From positions 3,100,001-3,164,000 of the forward strand of contig JBANDB010000001.1 of the NCBI GenBank assembly GCA_037576215.1: DNA of 64,000 nucleotides, in the 5' to 3' direction. The notes beneath the pieces were generated by a model. The model was not told where the DNA came from. It searched no databases and saw nothing but the letters and a program-made list of their open reading frames with translations. Of the stretch, positions 12,299 through 23,054 are shown piece by piece. The stretch comes from Armillaria gallica. Lineage: Eukaryota > Basidiomycota > Agaricomycetes > Agaricales > Physalacriaceae. The translations under genes were made by a program, and so were the position numbers. Numbering within the stretch: position 1 is the stretch's first letter; each line of letters opens with the position of its first letter.

Positions 12299-12519
12299 TC
12301 GTGTCGGTCTCCTTCGTCTAGGATTCTTTCGATGAGGAGGAGGTAGGTGAGGAGTTTAAGAAGGCAAAAGATGACAAGGTTCTAAAAGAGGACTTGGTCA
12401 CAGTCGGGGTTTTCTATAGTTGTCGTCGTCATGGAAAGATTCATCTGTGCTCTAAGTAGGCGCACAGGAGGAGTTGGGTGAGGAGTTGGGTGAGGTTGTC
12501 AAAGAGTACGATGTCCTCT

Positions 12520-12768
12520 TCAGTGGGTGTTGGTGGGGGAGTTGGTGGAGACGCCGTCGTGGATAGTGAGAGAGTGTTCTGGGTGGATGGAGTGAGAGGG
12601 GATGTAGTGGCATGGAAGGGGTGGTTGCTCTTCTTCTTCTGTTCGGTAGACGAGACAGCAAAGAACGAGGAGTAATGAAATTAGGGCCGCACTAAAGAAT
12701 GCAGCCAGGAGGGTGATTACGATGGTTTGAGTGTTCAAGTGAGAGATGGTCTCCCTGACGGCTAGCAT
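12520..12768 (-). CDS. small single-pass membrane ORF beside the 5' LTR of Gypsy-1
   Basis: The 82-residue frame starts 32 bp inside the 5' LTR. It has one strong hydrophobic helix (TIVITLLAAFFSAALISLLL) followed by a short acidic patch (RTEEEEQ) and a His/Pro-rich tail. No family is recognised. It may be a leader-encoded accessory protein or a first exon of the membrane ORF at 10973-12298. A chance frame cannot be ruled out. Confidence 0.4.
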   Translation of the reverse strand: MLAVRETISHLNTQTIVITLLAAFFSAALISLLLVLCCLVYRTEEEEQPPLPCHYIPSHSIHPEHSLTIHDGVSTNSPTNTH

Positions 12769-12799
12769 GCAAGGAGAGTAGGAAAAGCTCTGAGCTAAT

Positions 12800-13175
12800 T
12801 GTTATGGTCGGACTCGGGAATAACAATCAAGGTGACCAAAGGCTGCTTCGTGTTTGGGCAGTCACCTAAGGTACCATTGTTGCTACAGCAAGGCAGTATA
12901 ACACTTAGACTCTCAGCGAGCAAAATGGAGTAAAGTCCAGTGTATAGAAACTTAGCTCAAAGCTAGGGTACAAGCATGTAGACTAGCTTACTTATATACA
13001 GTTCGTCTGGTTCTAAATATATATGTGTCCATCTGTCAAGCGGGTGTCAGGTCGTATGGAAGTTGACTGGTTATCATGCGTCCTGGCGAAAATGTTGAAG
13101 TCGTACGATTTGGCGCTGGTCAGCCAAGGTGCTGAGATAAGATAAGATAAGCAAAAAAGTGAATAAATTGTAACA
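12800..13175 (-). repeat. 5' LTR of Gypsy-1 (376 bp)
   Basis: The repeat starts TGTTA and ends TAACA, a 5-bp terminal inverted repeat of the canonical TG...CA type. Its last 244 bp match 1-244. The bases just inside the LTR (minus strand ATTAGCTCAGAGC) do not begin with the TGG expected from tRNA 3'-end priming. The primer is therefore unresolved. Confidence 0.95.
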
Positions 13176-15383
13176 GTTTCATCTGCAGTGGCCTCTGAAC
13201 ATGTCAATGGTGCCACGTCAAGAAGGCCTGATGTTCCTTCAACAAGGGTGGAGATGATGGTGGTGCCACAGAGAATGGCAGTGTGATGGAGTTGCTGCAG
13301 GACATTTTGTCAAGGTTGGTGCGCTTGGAAGACAAGGTGGAGCACATCGTGGAGTGCATGGAGGATTTAATGGATGATTACCATGAGGATTACAATGTCA
13401 AGTACCCTAATGACCTTGTCTCAAAATCCTTCAAGGCTGAATTTGAGGCATCGAGAATGGAGCTCCAGAAGACCAGTGATATTTACAGCGAGGCATTACG
13501 CAAGATGGCCGGTCAACGACTCGATAGAGATATGGCCATAATCAAGGAGGAAGGTCTTCAGTCGTTGGCCTCAGAACTTCTGCTGGGTATGGATGACCCA
13601 TATGAGATCCTCAACAGGTCTTTCTGGATTGGAACCGCCAGCATCTCTGGGTTGCATGAGCAGATGTTGGCTCACAACAAGTTCTTGTGGGCCTGCTGGG
13701 ATTTTTACAATACACACAGATGTCAAAAGGAATGGTAGCTTTGGAAAAGGCTGTTGAAGGATCAGGAAGGGTACTGGGTGGAAGATTCAGATGAGCCGTT
13801 GATGAGCCTCAAGGCTCTGTGCGCTCTGAAATCGCGAACACCACTTACAATTTATCGCCTATCTCCCTTACGTGGCCTTTCACTAAACCAAACGTTGCAA
13901 GTCCAGCACAGGTCGAATCATATTAAATTTCCCACTCCACGCGAACTTTCACTCCGATATCTATGAGTCATTGTGCCTCAAGGCACATTGATTGCCAATC
14001 CTTCCGCAGTAAATTAGACACACCTCATTATTCTGGGCCTTTGCACATGGACAGAGCCATAAGGTCACACGGTTTAACTACGTGTAGGCTATGCATAGCT
14101 ACGGATTCTCAAGAGGCCATATGGATACGCCTTTACAGCTTAGAAATATAGTAGAGATTAGTGAGCCATTAACTGCGGCTGAGTAAGTAGTAAGTAAATT
14201 AGTAAACCTTCCGTAGCTTTATTAGGCTACGCGAACTTTTAATAAGTATGCACAGTAGAGTAGCACACGGTATAGTGAACTACGGTTACAAATAGTTCGC
14301 TACGCTCACAAATCATGTACTGCGGTTATCAAGCCAAGGCAAAAGTTCGCTTACTTAGCAAGTACAGTTCTGTAGTATAAAAGATAACAGCCTGTAGATA
14401 GAAAAGGACAGTTCTCGATAGAAGATACACACACCACACATACCACCCAATACACGCGAATTAAAGTTAATATCTCTATGTTCTTAAGAGATATAACACT
14501 TTGCGAAGTTTCTCCAAACTCGCTAGCTACCAAGTGTTAAATAACTTGATTCACGTCCTCTCGTCCAAAACACAAGCAAGGGTATCATATAAAGACTACC
14601 TTGTTTGTCATCCTCCTGTCATAAATTCGCATACCTGAAGACTTCAAAGGGTAATCCGTAGCTAGGATTCCGAACTTTAGTCTCTAACACCAACAGCATA
14701 CTGTTCCTATAAGTTAGGAACGATACTAATTCGAGTTTCTCTAGATAAGCCAGCTCCATCTCTGCGTCTCTCTAAAGAAAGCACACGAGCATAGGAAAAT
14801 ATCTTCTACCAGAACCGTAGCCAGGATTCTGACACCAAATAGTTCGCGCCGCATCTAGGTCGCCCCCGCTCAGCATACACCCACGTTTACGCACCTTTTC
14901 CCTTCCAGGAAAATTTGCGTACATACTTTGAGCCTCTGAACAGCCTTCAGAGAATCATAACAAAGCGTAGCGATCCTTCGCTACACCACCAGGAAGCTAC
15001 AGTCATCGCATGGAGGTGCAAGACTAGACTCGCTAGAACCTGCCTTCAGATTCTGTGCTTGGCTACACTCGCCATTACAGGTCTTGTGTTTTCTGCCCGC
15101 AGGAGTCTATAGGTTCATCACCGTTGGACTTGAAGGAGGAGATTCAGGAGGAAATGGTTTCAGGAGTGGACACTGTTAGCATTCTGGAGTTGGATGCATT
15201 GATTAAAATGCCTATGCCTGAGATGGATCCAGAGAAAGAGGCAGAGAGGGAGTTCCGACAGCAGGTGACAGCAAGGATGAGGTGGAGATATACAAGGATT
15301 TAGAGCCTATATTGGTACAGGAGATGAAGGAGGAATTAGTTGATGTAGATATAGTGGGTCCATCCAGCACTGAGGCTTCTTGA
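13176..15383 (+). pseudogene. degraded gene with Cys cluster and coiled coil, interrupted by two elements
   Basis: A plus-strand frame begins in Cys-rich sequence right at the Gypsy-1 boundary (TCQWCHVKKA ... CSFNKGG). It continues as a charged, partly coiled-coil protein (MELLQDILSRLVRLEDKVEH ... DDYHEDYNVKYP) to a TAG at about 13738. It resumes as LWKRLLKDQEGYW and then, after the element at 13800-15120, as LDLKEEIQEEM. It ends near 15383 after one frameshift at about 15280. Two TGA stops in the Cys cluster again look like CGA. Cys-cluster proteins of this kind are common in basidiomycete genomes, but I cannot assign a function. The 5' part lies outside the window, beyond Gypsy-1. Confidence 0.6.
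13800..15120. mobile_element. 1321-bp TGATGA...TCATCA element, copy A
   Basis: The element starts TGATGAGCCTC, ends AGGTTCATCA, and is flanked by CCGT on both sides (13796-13799 and 15121-15124). The two ends are imperfect inverted repeats, matching at about 14 of 18 positions. Copy B at 19865-21185 has exactly the same length and is similar throughout. The interior has a TATA box (GTAGTATAAAAGATAAC near 14376) and no convincing coding frame. This copy keeps many CpGs that copy B has lost. It is probably a solo LTR or a non-autonomous TIR element. Confidence 0.85.
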
Positions 15384-15654
15384 ATGCTCCTTGACTTCGT
15401 ATATAATTTTGTACCCATATTTTCTTGCTAGCATTGTACATCGCCAGAGCCCCAGAGGTCCCATAATTATATTGATTTTCTTGGAGTTGAAGTTAGGAAT
15501 AGAAAAGAGAATGAGAACAGAGCCAACAGGTTCTGTTCCTGATTAGGAAATGAATTTGCAATAGTTTTTGTAGATTTGATTTGAAATAGAAAAGGTCAGA
15601 GCTGATGAAAACTGATGATGTTACAGAATGAAACAGAGAGAGCTATGTGGTGGA
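15384..15654. other. AT-rich stretch without recognised feature
   Basis: This lies between the end of the degraded Cys-cluster gene and the chromodomain end of Gypsy-2. The 3' LTR of Gypsy-2 would be expected here, but I could not match it to sequence right of 23960. Confidence 0.5.
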
Positions 15655-16950
15655 TTATTGGATGGTGACTTTGGCTAGTGGTCCTGGTTTGTCTGGATAG
15701 CAATGGTGGAAATCTTTGATGAAATCATCAGCTGAGAACTCGGTGGCTAGTAACCAAGCAAACTCTTTGTCAGTGCCTTCATAGCCTAACCATTGGATCC
15801 TGTAGAGGAGGGGACACCGGAACCGGCAGTCAAGCTTGGAGTTGAGGATCTGAGCTATTTTGTACTGCTCTTCACCGTCAACTTCCACTGGGGGCAGCGG
15901 AGGCTGCATGTGGTTAGGGATAGTGTTTTCTTCTACAGGTTCAAGTTGTGATACGTGGAAGACAGGGTGAATGGCATAGAGATCTGACGGAAGCTTGAGG
16001 GTGAAGGAATGAGAGCCTGGCTGAGCTATAATTTCAAATGGGCCAAGGAATTTCTCTGCGAATTTCGCAGTAGGGCAAGTAGTCTTGATATGCTTGGAGC
16101 TAAGATAGACCTTGTCACCTACTTTGAAAGGGGGAGCCAGATTCCAGTGCTTGTCTGCTTGGATCTTGTACTAAGACTGTGCTGGGTGATTTTGTCACAT
16201 AGGAATTGGTGTAGTTCATTGAGGTTGACTACAAAGTCACAGGCCCGAGCAGAGGCGATATCATGTTTGGGATGAACAGTGATATTGGGATGGTAGCCTT
16301 TGTTGGTAAAGAATGGAGAGATTCTGGTGGAGGCATTTGGAGCATTGTTGTATGCAAACTCTGCTATAGGTAGTAGTAAATCCCAGTTATCCTGTTGATA
16401 GGAACAATAAATGTGGATGTACTGTTCCAAGGTTTGGTTTGCACATTCCATTTGTCTGTCAGCCTCTGGATGATATCTGGAAGTGAAGTGAAGTTCCATG
16501 TCAAGGGCTTTGGCAAGGGCACACATGAATTGGGAGACAAATTTGGAGCCACAGTCAGAGGTGATGTGGTTAGGGACACCATGTTTAGAGAAAACATGAA
16601 TGATGAATAACCAGGCAAGTTCTTCGGAATTAATGGTATTGTGTGTAGGGATAAAAATGGCTTGCTTGCTTGCATGGTTGATTACTACAAGGATAGCAGT
16701 GAATCTGTTGGAGACCAGTAGCTGTTCAATGAAATCCATTGAAATGGAGTCCCATGGGCATTCCGGAACTGGCAAGGGTTTAAGCAAACTGTAAGGACAA
16801 TGTCTAGGTGTCTTGTTGTGACCGCAAACCATACAAGATTTGATATAGTGGCAAATGTATTCATGTATCTGTGGCCAGGTATAGTTCTGTCAGACTAATT
16901 CCAGGGTCCGATTTTGACCAAAATGACCTGCCAAGATGTGATTGTGGTTG
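15655..16950 (-). pseudogene. Gypsy-2 integrase and chromodomain
   Basis: The zinc-binding part shows NNHNHILAGHFGQ and SCMVCGHNK. The core shows SMDFIEQL, HITSDCGSKF and a degraded QMECANQTLE for the catalytic Asp, Asp and Glu blocks. The Glu is still present, but neighbouring Arg residues have become Cys. A frame change with a stop occurs near 16170. Beyond it the frame resumes (YKIQADKHWN) and reaches a chromodomain (YKIAQILNSK ... LLYRIQWLGYEGTDKEFAWL) that ends at 15655. A TGA at 16890-16892 interrupts the zinc domain at an Arg position. Confidence 0.9.
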
Positions 16951-19345
16951 TTTTGTAAGACATGGAGATAGAGATCCTCAGAGTCTGGGACATAGATGTG
17001 ATTATCGAGGCAGAGAATGTCTGATTCATCTATGGACCACTGAGAAGGGAAAGTGGGAGTGGAGGATTTGGCCTGCTGGAAACCTTCAGTGGCCACGGAG
17101 TTGGATGGTTGTGCTTGCTTGATGTCCAAATGAAGCTTGTCAATATCCATTATAGCACTAGCACGGAGGGTAGGGCCTTTGAGGAAAGTGGCATGGAGAG
17201 AGGTGGAGAATTGTTCTTGAGTGAATACAGGGTAGAAATTGTGAGGATTGACTGCTGTGTATTGACTATCCCCCTCTTTTAGATAGACATCCCATCATCT
17301 AGTGAGTGTGTCTGGTTTTCCTCTGAGTTTCCCTGGTCAGAAGCAGATTACTAGATTGAATTGGGATAGGTATTCGGACCACCAGACTTGCTGTTGGGTA
17401 AGAATCTTGGTGGTTGAAAAATATTCAAGATTCTTGTGGTCTGTTATGACATTGATCAGATTCACAGAGCCTTCAAGGTAGTGATGCCAGTATTTAAAGA
17501 CTTCAAAGATAGCTAGAAGCTCTTTATCATGGGTGTTGTAGTTGAGTTCAGCATTGTGGAGGCTCCAGGATAGAAAAGCAATGGGGTGGATTTCACCATC
17601 ATCAAGATAGATAGAGAGGATAGCAGCAACGGCGTAGTTGGAGGCATCAGTCTCCATGACTAATTGCTAGTTGAGGACCCAATGGGTAAGGATAGGAGTG
17701 TGAGTGAAGGCTTGCTTTAGTTCATTGAAAGCAGCCATGCACTTGTCATCTAATTTCCATGGAGTTCCTTTACATGTGAGGTGAGTTAAAGGAATAACAA
17801 TGTCACTGTACTCATGGATGAAATGGCAGTAGAAATTGGCGAAGCCAAGGAAGGATTGGATATCCTTAACTTTCTGCAGGACCAGCCAATCTAAAATGGC
17901 CTTGACCTTGTCTTTGGACATGTGGAGGCCCTCTGGTGAGAGAATGTAGCCTAGATATTCCATGGAGTCCTGGTGAAACTCACATTTGGATCCTTTGCAG
18001 TAGAGCCTGTTTGCTCCTAGTCTGCACAGGATCTTGCGTACATGTTGCCAGTGCTCCACAGGGTCATTGGAATAGATGAGGATGTCATCAAGGTATACAA
18101 CTATGGAAATGTCAAGCATGTCAGCGAAAATGCCATTCACAAAGCGTTGGAATGCTGTGGGAGCATTGGTGAGTCCAAAAGGCATGACACACCATTTGAA
18201 GGAGCTGTAATGGGTCTGGAAGGCTGTTTTCCATTCATCACCTTTGGCTATGCATACAAGATGATAAGTGTGTCAGAGATCAAGTTTGGTATAGATGCGA
18301 GCAGAGCGCATGCAGTTGAGAAGGTCAGAAATGAGTGAAAGGGGATAATGGTCTTTCTTGGATATCTTGTTTAAGCCATGGAAATCAACACAAAGACAGA
18401 GTTCTCCGGTCTTTTTCTTGACAAAGAGGACTGGAGCTCTGTGGGGAGAATGTGAGGGTGTGATGAATCCACTATGGAGATTATCATCAATAAACTCATG
18501 TAAAGCCTTGAGCTTGGACTCCAAGAGAGAGTAAATTGGCCCAAGTGGAGGAGATGTTCCTTCCTCAATATTGATCTTGAGGTCATATGGTCTATGCTTG
18601 GGGAGTTTCTCGGAGAACAAGTCACTGAAAACATCAGCAAAGTTGTGATATTCTGCTGGTACATCTATCATATCTGGCAGGGCTGTGGAGCTAGCCATTC
18701 CGCTGATGCTAGGTGCAGAAGGTTGGAGGGTATATTGTTGGGCTCCATCTTCAGCACATGCTCAAACAAAAGTGGCCACGGAGATGATAGATATCTTGAG
18801 TGTAACCATTGCAGAAAGGAAGGGATGGTAGGGTAGGAGTAGATGAGTTCATATGGTGGCAGAGTCCGTCAGGATCTCAGAATTGGCTTGGAAGCCAGGG
18901 TTGGAATAGGATTAGGAGTTGGATGAAGAATGTCTGCATGGTTAGGTGCAGTTGCATCAGAGGCCGCAGAAGCACTTGCAGGGGAAGAAACACCTGGTAA
19001 TGGTGAATGGAAAGTAATACTGTGCTTTGCCCAGTCAATCAACAGATTGCAGCAGGAAAGCCAGTTGTATCCCAGAACAATGTTACAGGATGAATCTAGA
19101 CGAGTGACATAGAAGTCAATAGAGATGATGTTTCCAGAAGGAAAATGGACTGGAAGAGTGATGGATTGGGAGATGTGAGATCCAACAGAGCCATCAAGGA
19201 GCCAAAGTTGAACAGGGGAAATAGGTTTGGTAAGAAGGTTGTGATTCTCAACGTACTTGGAGTCAATGAAACAGTGGCTAGAACTGGAGTCAACCAAGGC
19301 AAGAAAATGAAGGATAGTAACAATTGGAGAGTTGTCAGACTCCAT
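16951..19345 (-). pseudogene. Gypsy-2 protease, reverse transcriptase and RNase H
   Basis: The protease begins near 19345 with [15 protein letters not shown]. The catalytic D-S-G of the family reads D-S-S here. Reverse transcriptase shows APVLFVKKKTGEL, YTKLDL-stop-HTYHLV, WCVMPFGLTNAPTAFQRFVN and VVYLDDILIYS, with the YLDD active site intact. RNase H shows METDASNYA and THDKELLAIFE. TGA stops at 18273-18275, 17337-17339 and 17295-17297 stand at Arg positions of the family. A TAG lies near 17668, just before RNase H. Confidence 0.9.
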
Positions 19346-19864
19346 ACCAGAGCCGACTTCAGAAGAGAGTGATACAGTTAGTGAATGGTTGGAAAGAGTG
19401 GCGGTGTTGAGGGTGACAACCTCTGATGTACGATTACAGTCAATGCAACCCTGATCTCACATGGAGGATACAGGGCTGCCCTCTAGTTTTCCGACTCTGT
19501 AGGAGCCAGATCCTCAGAGGCAGGAGCAGGTTCTTTAACTTCCATAGCATGGCCCTTAGCGGCAGCCACGGCTTTGTGTTTGTTGCAGTCCTCAGTCTTG
19601 TGCTTGCTTCCACAGAACATACAGAGGTTGTTCTTGCAGTGGCAGTCCTTTTCTTCTTGAGTAAGACAGCCGTCTTTGCCTAGCTTATCAGCATAGGGCT
19701 TTGGGTTGGAAGCAGATCCCGAGGAGTTGGAATTGGAAGATTTCGGAGCTGATCTGGAAGTCAAAGAACTGGCATTGGAATTGGAACCCTTGGATTTAGG
19801 GTTGTTGGAATATGAACCAGAGGTCTTGTTTTCCCAATTTTCATGGGATATCTCGGTCCTCCGA

Positions 19865-21185
19865 TGATGAGCCTCCAGGCTCTGTGCACTCTGAAATTGC
19901 GGACACCACTTACAATTTATCACCTATCTCCCTTACATGGCCTTTCACTAAACCAAACATTGCAAGTCCGGCACAGGTCGAATCATGTTAAATCTCCCAC
20001 TCCATGCAAACTTTCACTTCAATATCTATGAGTCATTGTGCCTCAAGGCACATTGATTGCCAATTCTTCTGCAGTAAATTAGACATGCATCATTATTCTG
20101 GGCCTTTGCACATGGACAGAGCCATAAGGTCATGCAGTTTAACTATGCGTAAGCTATGCCTAGCTATGGATTCTCAAGAGGCCATATGGATACACCTTTA
20201 CAGCTTAGAAATATAGTAGAAATTAGTGAGCTATTAACTGCAGCTGAGTAAGTAGTAAGTAAATTAGTAAACCTTCCATAGCTTTATTAGGCTACGTGAA
20301 CTTTTAATAAGTATGCACAGTAGAGTAGCACACAGTACAGTGAACTACAGTTACAAATAGTTCGCTACACTCACAAATCATGTACTGCAGTTATCAAGCC
20401 AAGGTAAAAGTTCACTTACTTAGCAAGTACAATTCTGTAGTATAAAAACTGATGGACTGTAGATAGAGAAAAACAGTTCTCCATAGAGGATACATACACC
20501 ACACATACCACCCAATACACGTGAATTAAAGTTAATATCTCCGTGTTCTTAAGAGATATAACACTTTGTGAAGTTTCTCAGACTTGCTAGCTACCAAGTG
20601 TTAAAATAACTTGATTCATGTCCTCTCATCCAAAACACAAGCAAGGGTATCATATAAAGACTACCTTGTTTGTCATCCTCCTGTCATAAATTTGCATAAC
20701 TGAAGACTTCAAAGGGTAATCTGTAGCTAGGATTCTGAACTTTTAGTCTCTAACACCAACAGCATACTGTTCCTATAAGTTAGGAACAATACTAATTCAA
20801 GTTTCTCTAGATAAGCCAGCTCCATCTCTGCATTTCTCTAAAGAAAGCACACGAGCATAGGAAAATAGATTCTACCAGAACCATAGCCAGGATTCCGACA
20901 CCACATAGTTCGCGCCACATCTAGGTCACCCCTGCTCAGCATACATCCATGTTTACACATCTTTTCCCTTCCAGGAAAGTTCACATACATACTTTGAGCC
21001 TCTGAACAGCCTTCAGAGAATCATAACAAAGTGTAGCAATACTTTGCTACATCACCAGAAGCTATAGTCACCGCATGGAGGTGCAAGACTTGACTCGCTA
21101 GAACCTGCCTTCAGATTCTGTGTTTGGTTACACTCACTATTACAGGTCTTGTGTTTTCTGCCTGCAGGAGTCTTTAGGTTCATCA
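19865..21185. mobile_element. 1321-bp TGATGA...TCATCA element, copy B, inside Gypsy-2 gag
   Basis: This is the same element as copy A, with CCGA target duplications at 19861-19864 and 21186-21189. Removing it restores the gag frame (DAHYWTR followed by RTEISHEN). Where copy A has CpG, this copy mostly has TpG or CpA, as in TGCGCTC against TGCACTC and ACGTGG against ACATGG. Confidence 0.9.
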
Positions 21186-21399
21186 CCGAGTCCAATAGTG
21201 AGCGTCAAGTTCTTGGGCTAGGAAATGCATGTCACGGAGATTGTTAGGCTTTCTGTGGTGGGCCATATCATCCTTGATGTGTGTGCAAAGTCTGCGATAG
21301 AAAGCATGGCAGAGGGAATTGTCACCATAGCCAACCTGGGATGCGTATTGGTTGAACTGAACCATATACTTCATGATTTGGTCTCCATCGTGCATCTGG

Positions 21400-23054
21400 T
21401 GATATGCTTGGTATCAAGCTACCCATAGATTTTGTGAATTTCTATCAAATAGTGCAGTCTACAAACAGTACAGAGAGCTATAGTGAAGACTTTACACTGA
21501 TAGCTAGAATACTACATAAGATAGTGAGCAATACAGTATAAGAATGGACTTAGAAGCGACATCTAGACGAGTCAACTCTACAAGCCTTCAACACTGAATG
21601 CTATTCCCTGCCCAAAACAAGACTATTTACAGTCAGAACCAAGGGACACATCGAGATGAGTTACAAACAATAAAGCAGAACATGGAAGGACTAGATTACT
21701 CATCATCTCGATGACTTGAATAAACCTAGAAGAGAATTGCTAAGTCCACAACAGTTCACACCATGAAATGAACTTAGTCTAGAACACAAATAAACTTGGA
21801 ATAACTGAATAACTGATGCTTGGCACCAAGATAGCTAAAGATCATGCAGTGATCAAAGCAAATACAATCTTGGTCTGACAATTGATCATGATTGGTGGTT
21901 ACATCCTCGAAATACTGTGCAATTCATAGTATTGAATAGGAATCCATGCGGCAAGGCATGAAAGAGAAACAAGGAGTTCCTATGGACCATTAAGATACTC
22001 CTCAGCAATAGAATGACTGCTAGTCATTCTGTCCAACTGAATAGAAACCCCAGAATGGTGCAATCCTTGTAAATTAATTACTCATTGTTTGTATTGATAC
22101 CCAGAGCTTGTACCATAATTACTTTTAGACACAAGCTCCTATATCTAGACTAGAAATTGTATAAATTAGCAGTGATTAGATGCATAATGACAGGAAAGCA
22201 TTCCCCTGTGTTTGTGCTAGTAGCCTTATAGCTACCTAATCAATCACTGGTTTTAATTGCACATTCTCAACTGAAGTGAATTAAGCTTACCAAGTCAACC
22301 CCAAAAGGGCAGCTATAAGTAATCTAGAAGAACTAAGTAGAAAGAAGAGTTGTCCCCGCATTTGCGCCTTGCTAGTTAATTGAACTGCTCCACATACAAA
22401 GGCCTCATGCTCCCTCACTGACTAAAGTGATCTAGATGTGCTAAGTCGACCACAGACCAAAGATGTTGCCTAGTTGAAGTGAAATAAGCCCTAGAACACT
22501 TTAAGTTCAAATAGTTAATGAGTCTGTGTACTCTTTGCAAGTCTCATACTTGAAGCCAGGACCTGTGAGTTCTTTGTAGAGTCTGTGTACTCTTTGTAGA
22601 GCTTTGGTTCTTTGTTGCAAGTGCATGTGCTTGTGTTGTAATTGAGTCTGTGTATTCCAGAGCAATTATGCTCTTTGTAGACCTCTAGGTCTTTGATTGT
22701 TCAATTGTTAAAGCTTGTCTAGTTAAAGCCTTACCAGCTCTCCTAGATGAAGTCGTTGCAAGTCTAAGCCACTCAAACTATACCTTACAAAACCTCCACA
22801 TTCATATACCTCGCTATTGTGATTAGTATATCTCATGTAAACACTTCTAAACTTGAATCAAAGTTGTTTTGAAGCAAAACCCAATTGATTATCAATATCT
22901 AAGTACATCATGAGTGCTTCTACCGTACTCACCCTCAAACTTAACATTGGTGATTGTGTGTGTGTGTGTGTATATGTGTATATGTGATTTAGTATCTAGA
23001 TTGATGATCTAGACACTTGTTGCATTTGCATGCTGCCTGTTACCAAGCACATCA
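21400..23054. mobile_element. 1655-bp TGATA...CATCA element, copy C, inside Gypsy-2 gag
   Basis: The ends are TGATATGCTTGGTATCA and the complement of TGATGTGCTTGGTAACA, a 17-bp inverted repeat with two mismatches. The element is flanked by CTGG at 21396-21399 and 23055-23058. Removing it restores gag between ALEHLQ and MHDGDQ. A GT microsatellite lies near 22955. No coding frame is visible. An inverted copy is at 34188-35763. Confidence 0.88.

Larger units (their letters stand above)
1..13175 (-). mobile_element. Ty3/gypsy chromodomain LTR retrotransposon (Gypsy-1), nested and degraded
   Basis: Direct repeats lie at 1-244 (cut by the window edge) and 12800-13175. Between them, on the minus strand, are two short membrane ORFs, gag with a CCHC knuckle, an aspartic protease, reverse transcriptase, RNase H, integrase and a C-terminal chromodomain. 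This order is that of the chromovirus branch of Ty3/gypsy. The element is inactive: it carries many TGA stops at Arg positions and two secondary insertions (3511-4393 and 4657-7954) inside pol. It was inserted into the reading frame of a plus-strand gene that resumes at 13176. The other end and its target duplication lie outside the window. Confidence 0.93.

Noticed and set aside
12780..12799. tRNA-like primer-binding sequence (TTAGCTCAGAGC resembles a D-arm)
   Set aside because: Primer sites pair with tRNA 3' ends and start TGG; a D-arm resemblance of 12 bases is not enough.
13800..21185. Copies A and B as the two LTRs of Gypsy-2
   Set aside because: Copy B lies inside gag and copy A inside another gene. 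Each has its own 4-bp target duplication, so they are separate insertions.
22950..22985. GT-repeat tract considered as a CRISPR or regulatory array
   Set aside because: It is a simple microsatellite inside copy C, with the complementary CA tract in copy D; no spacers are present.
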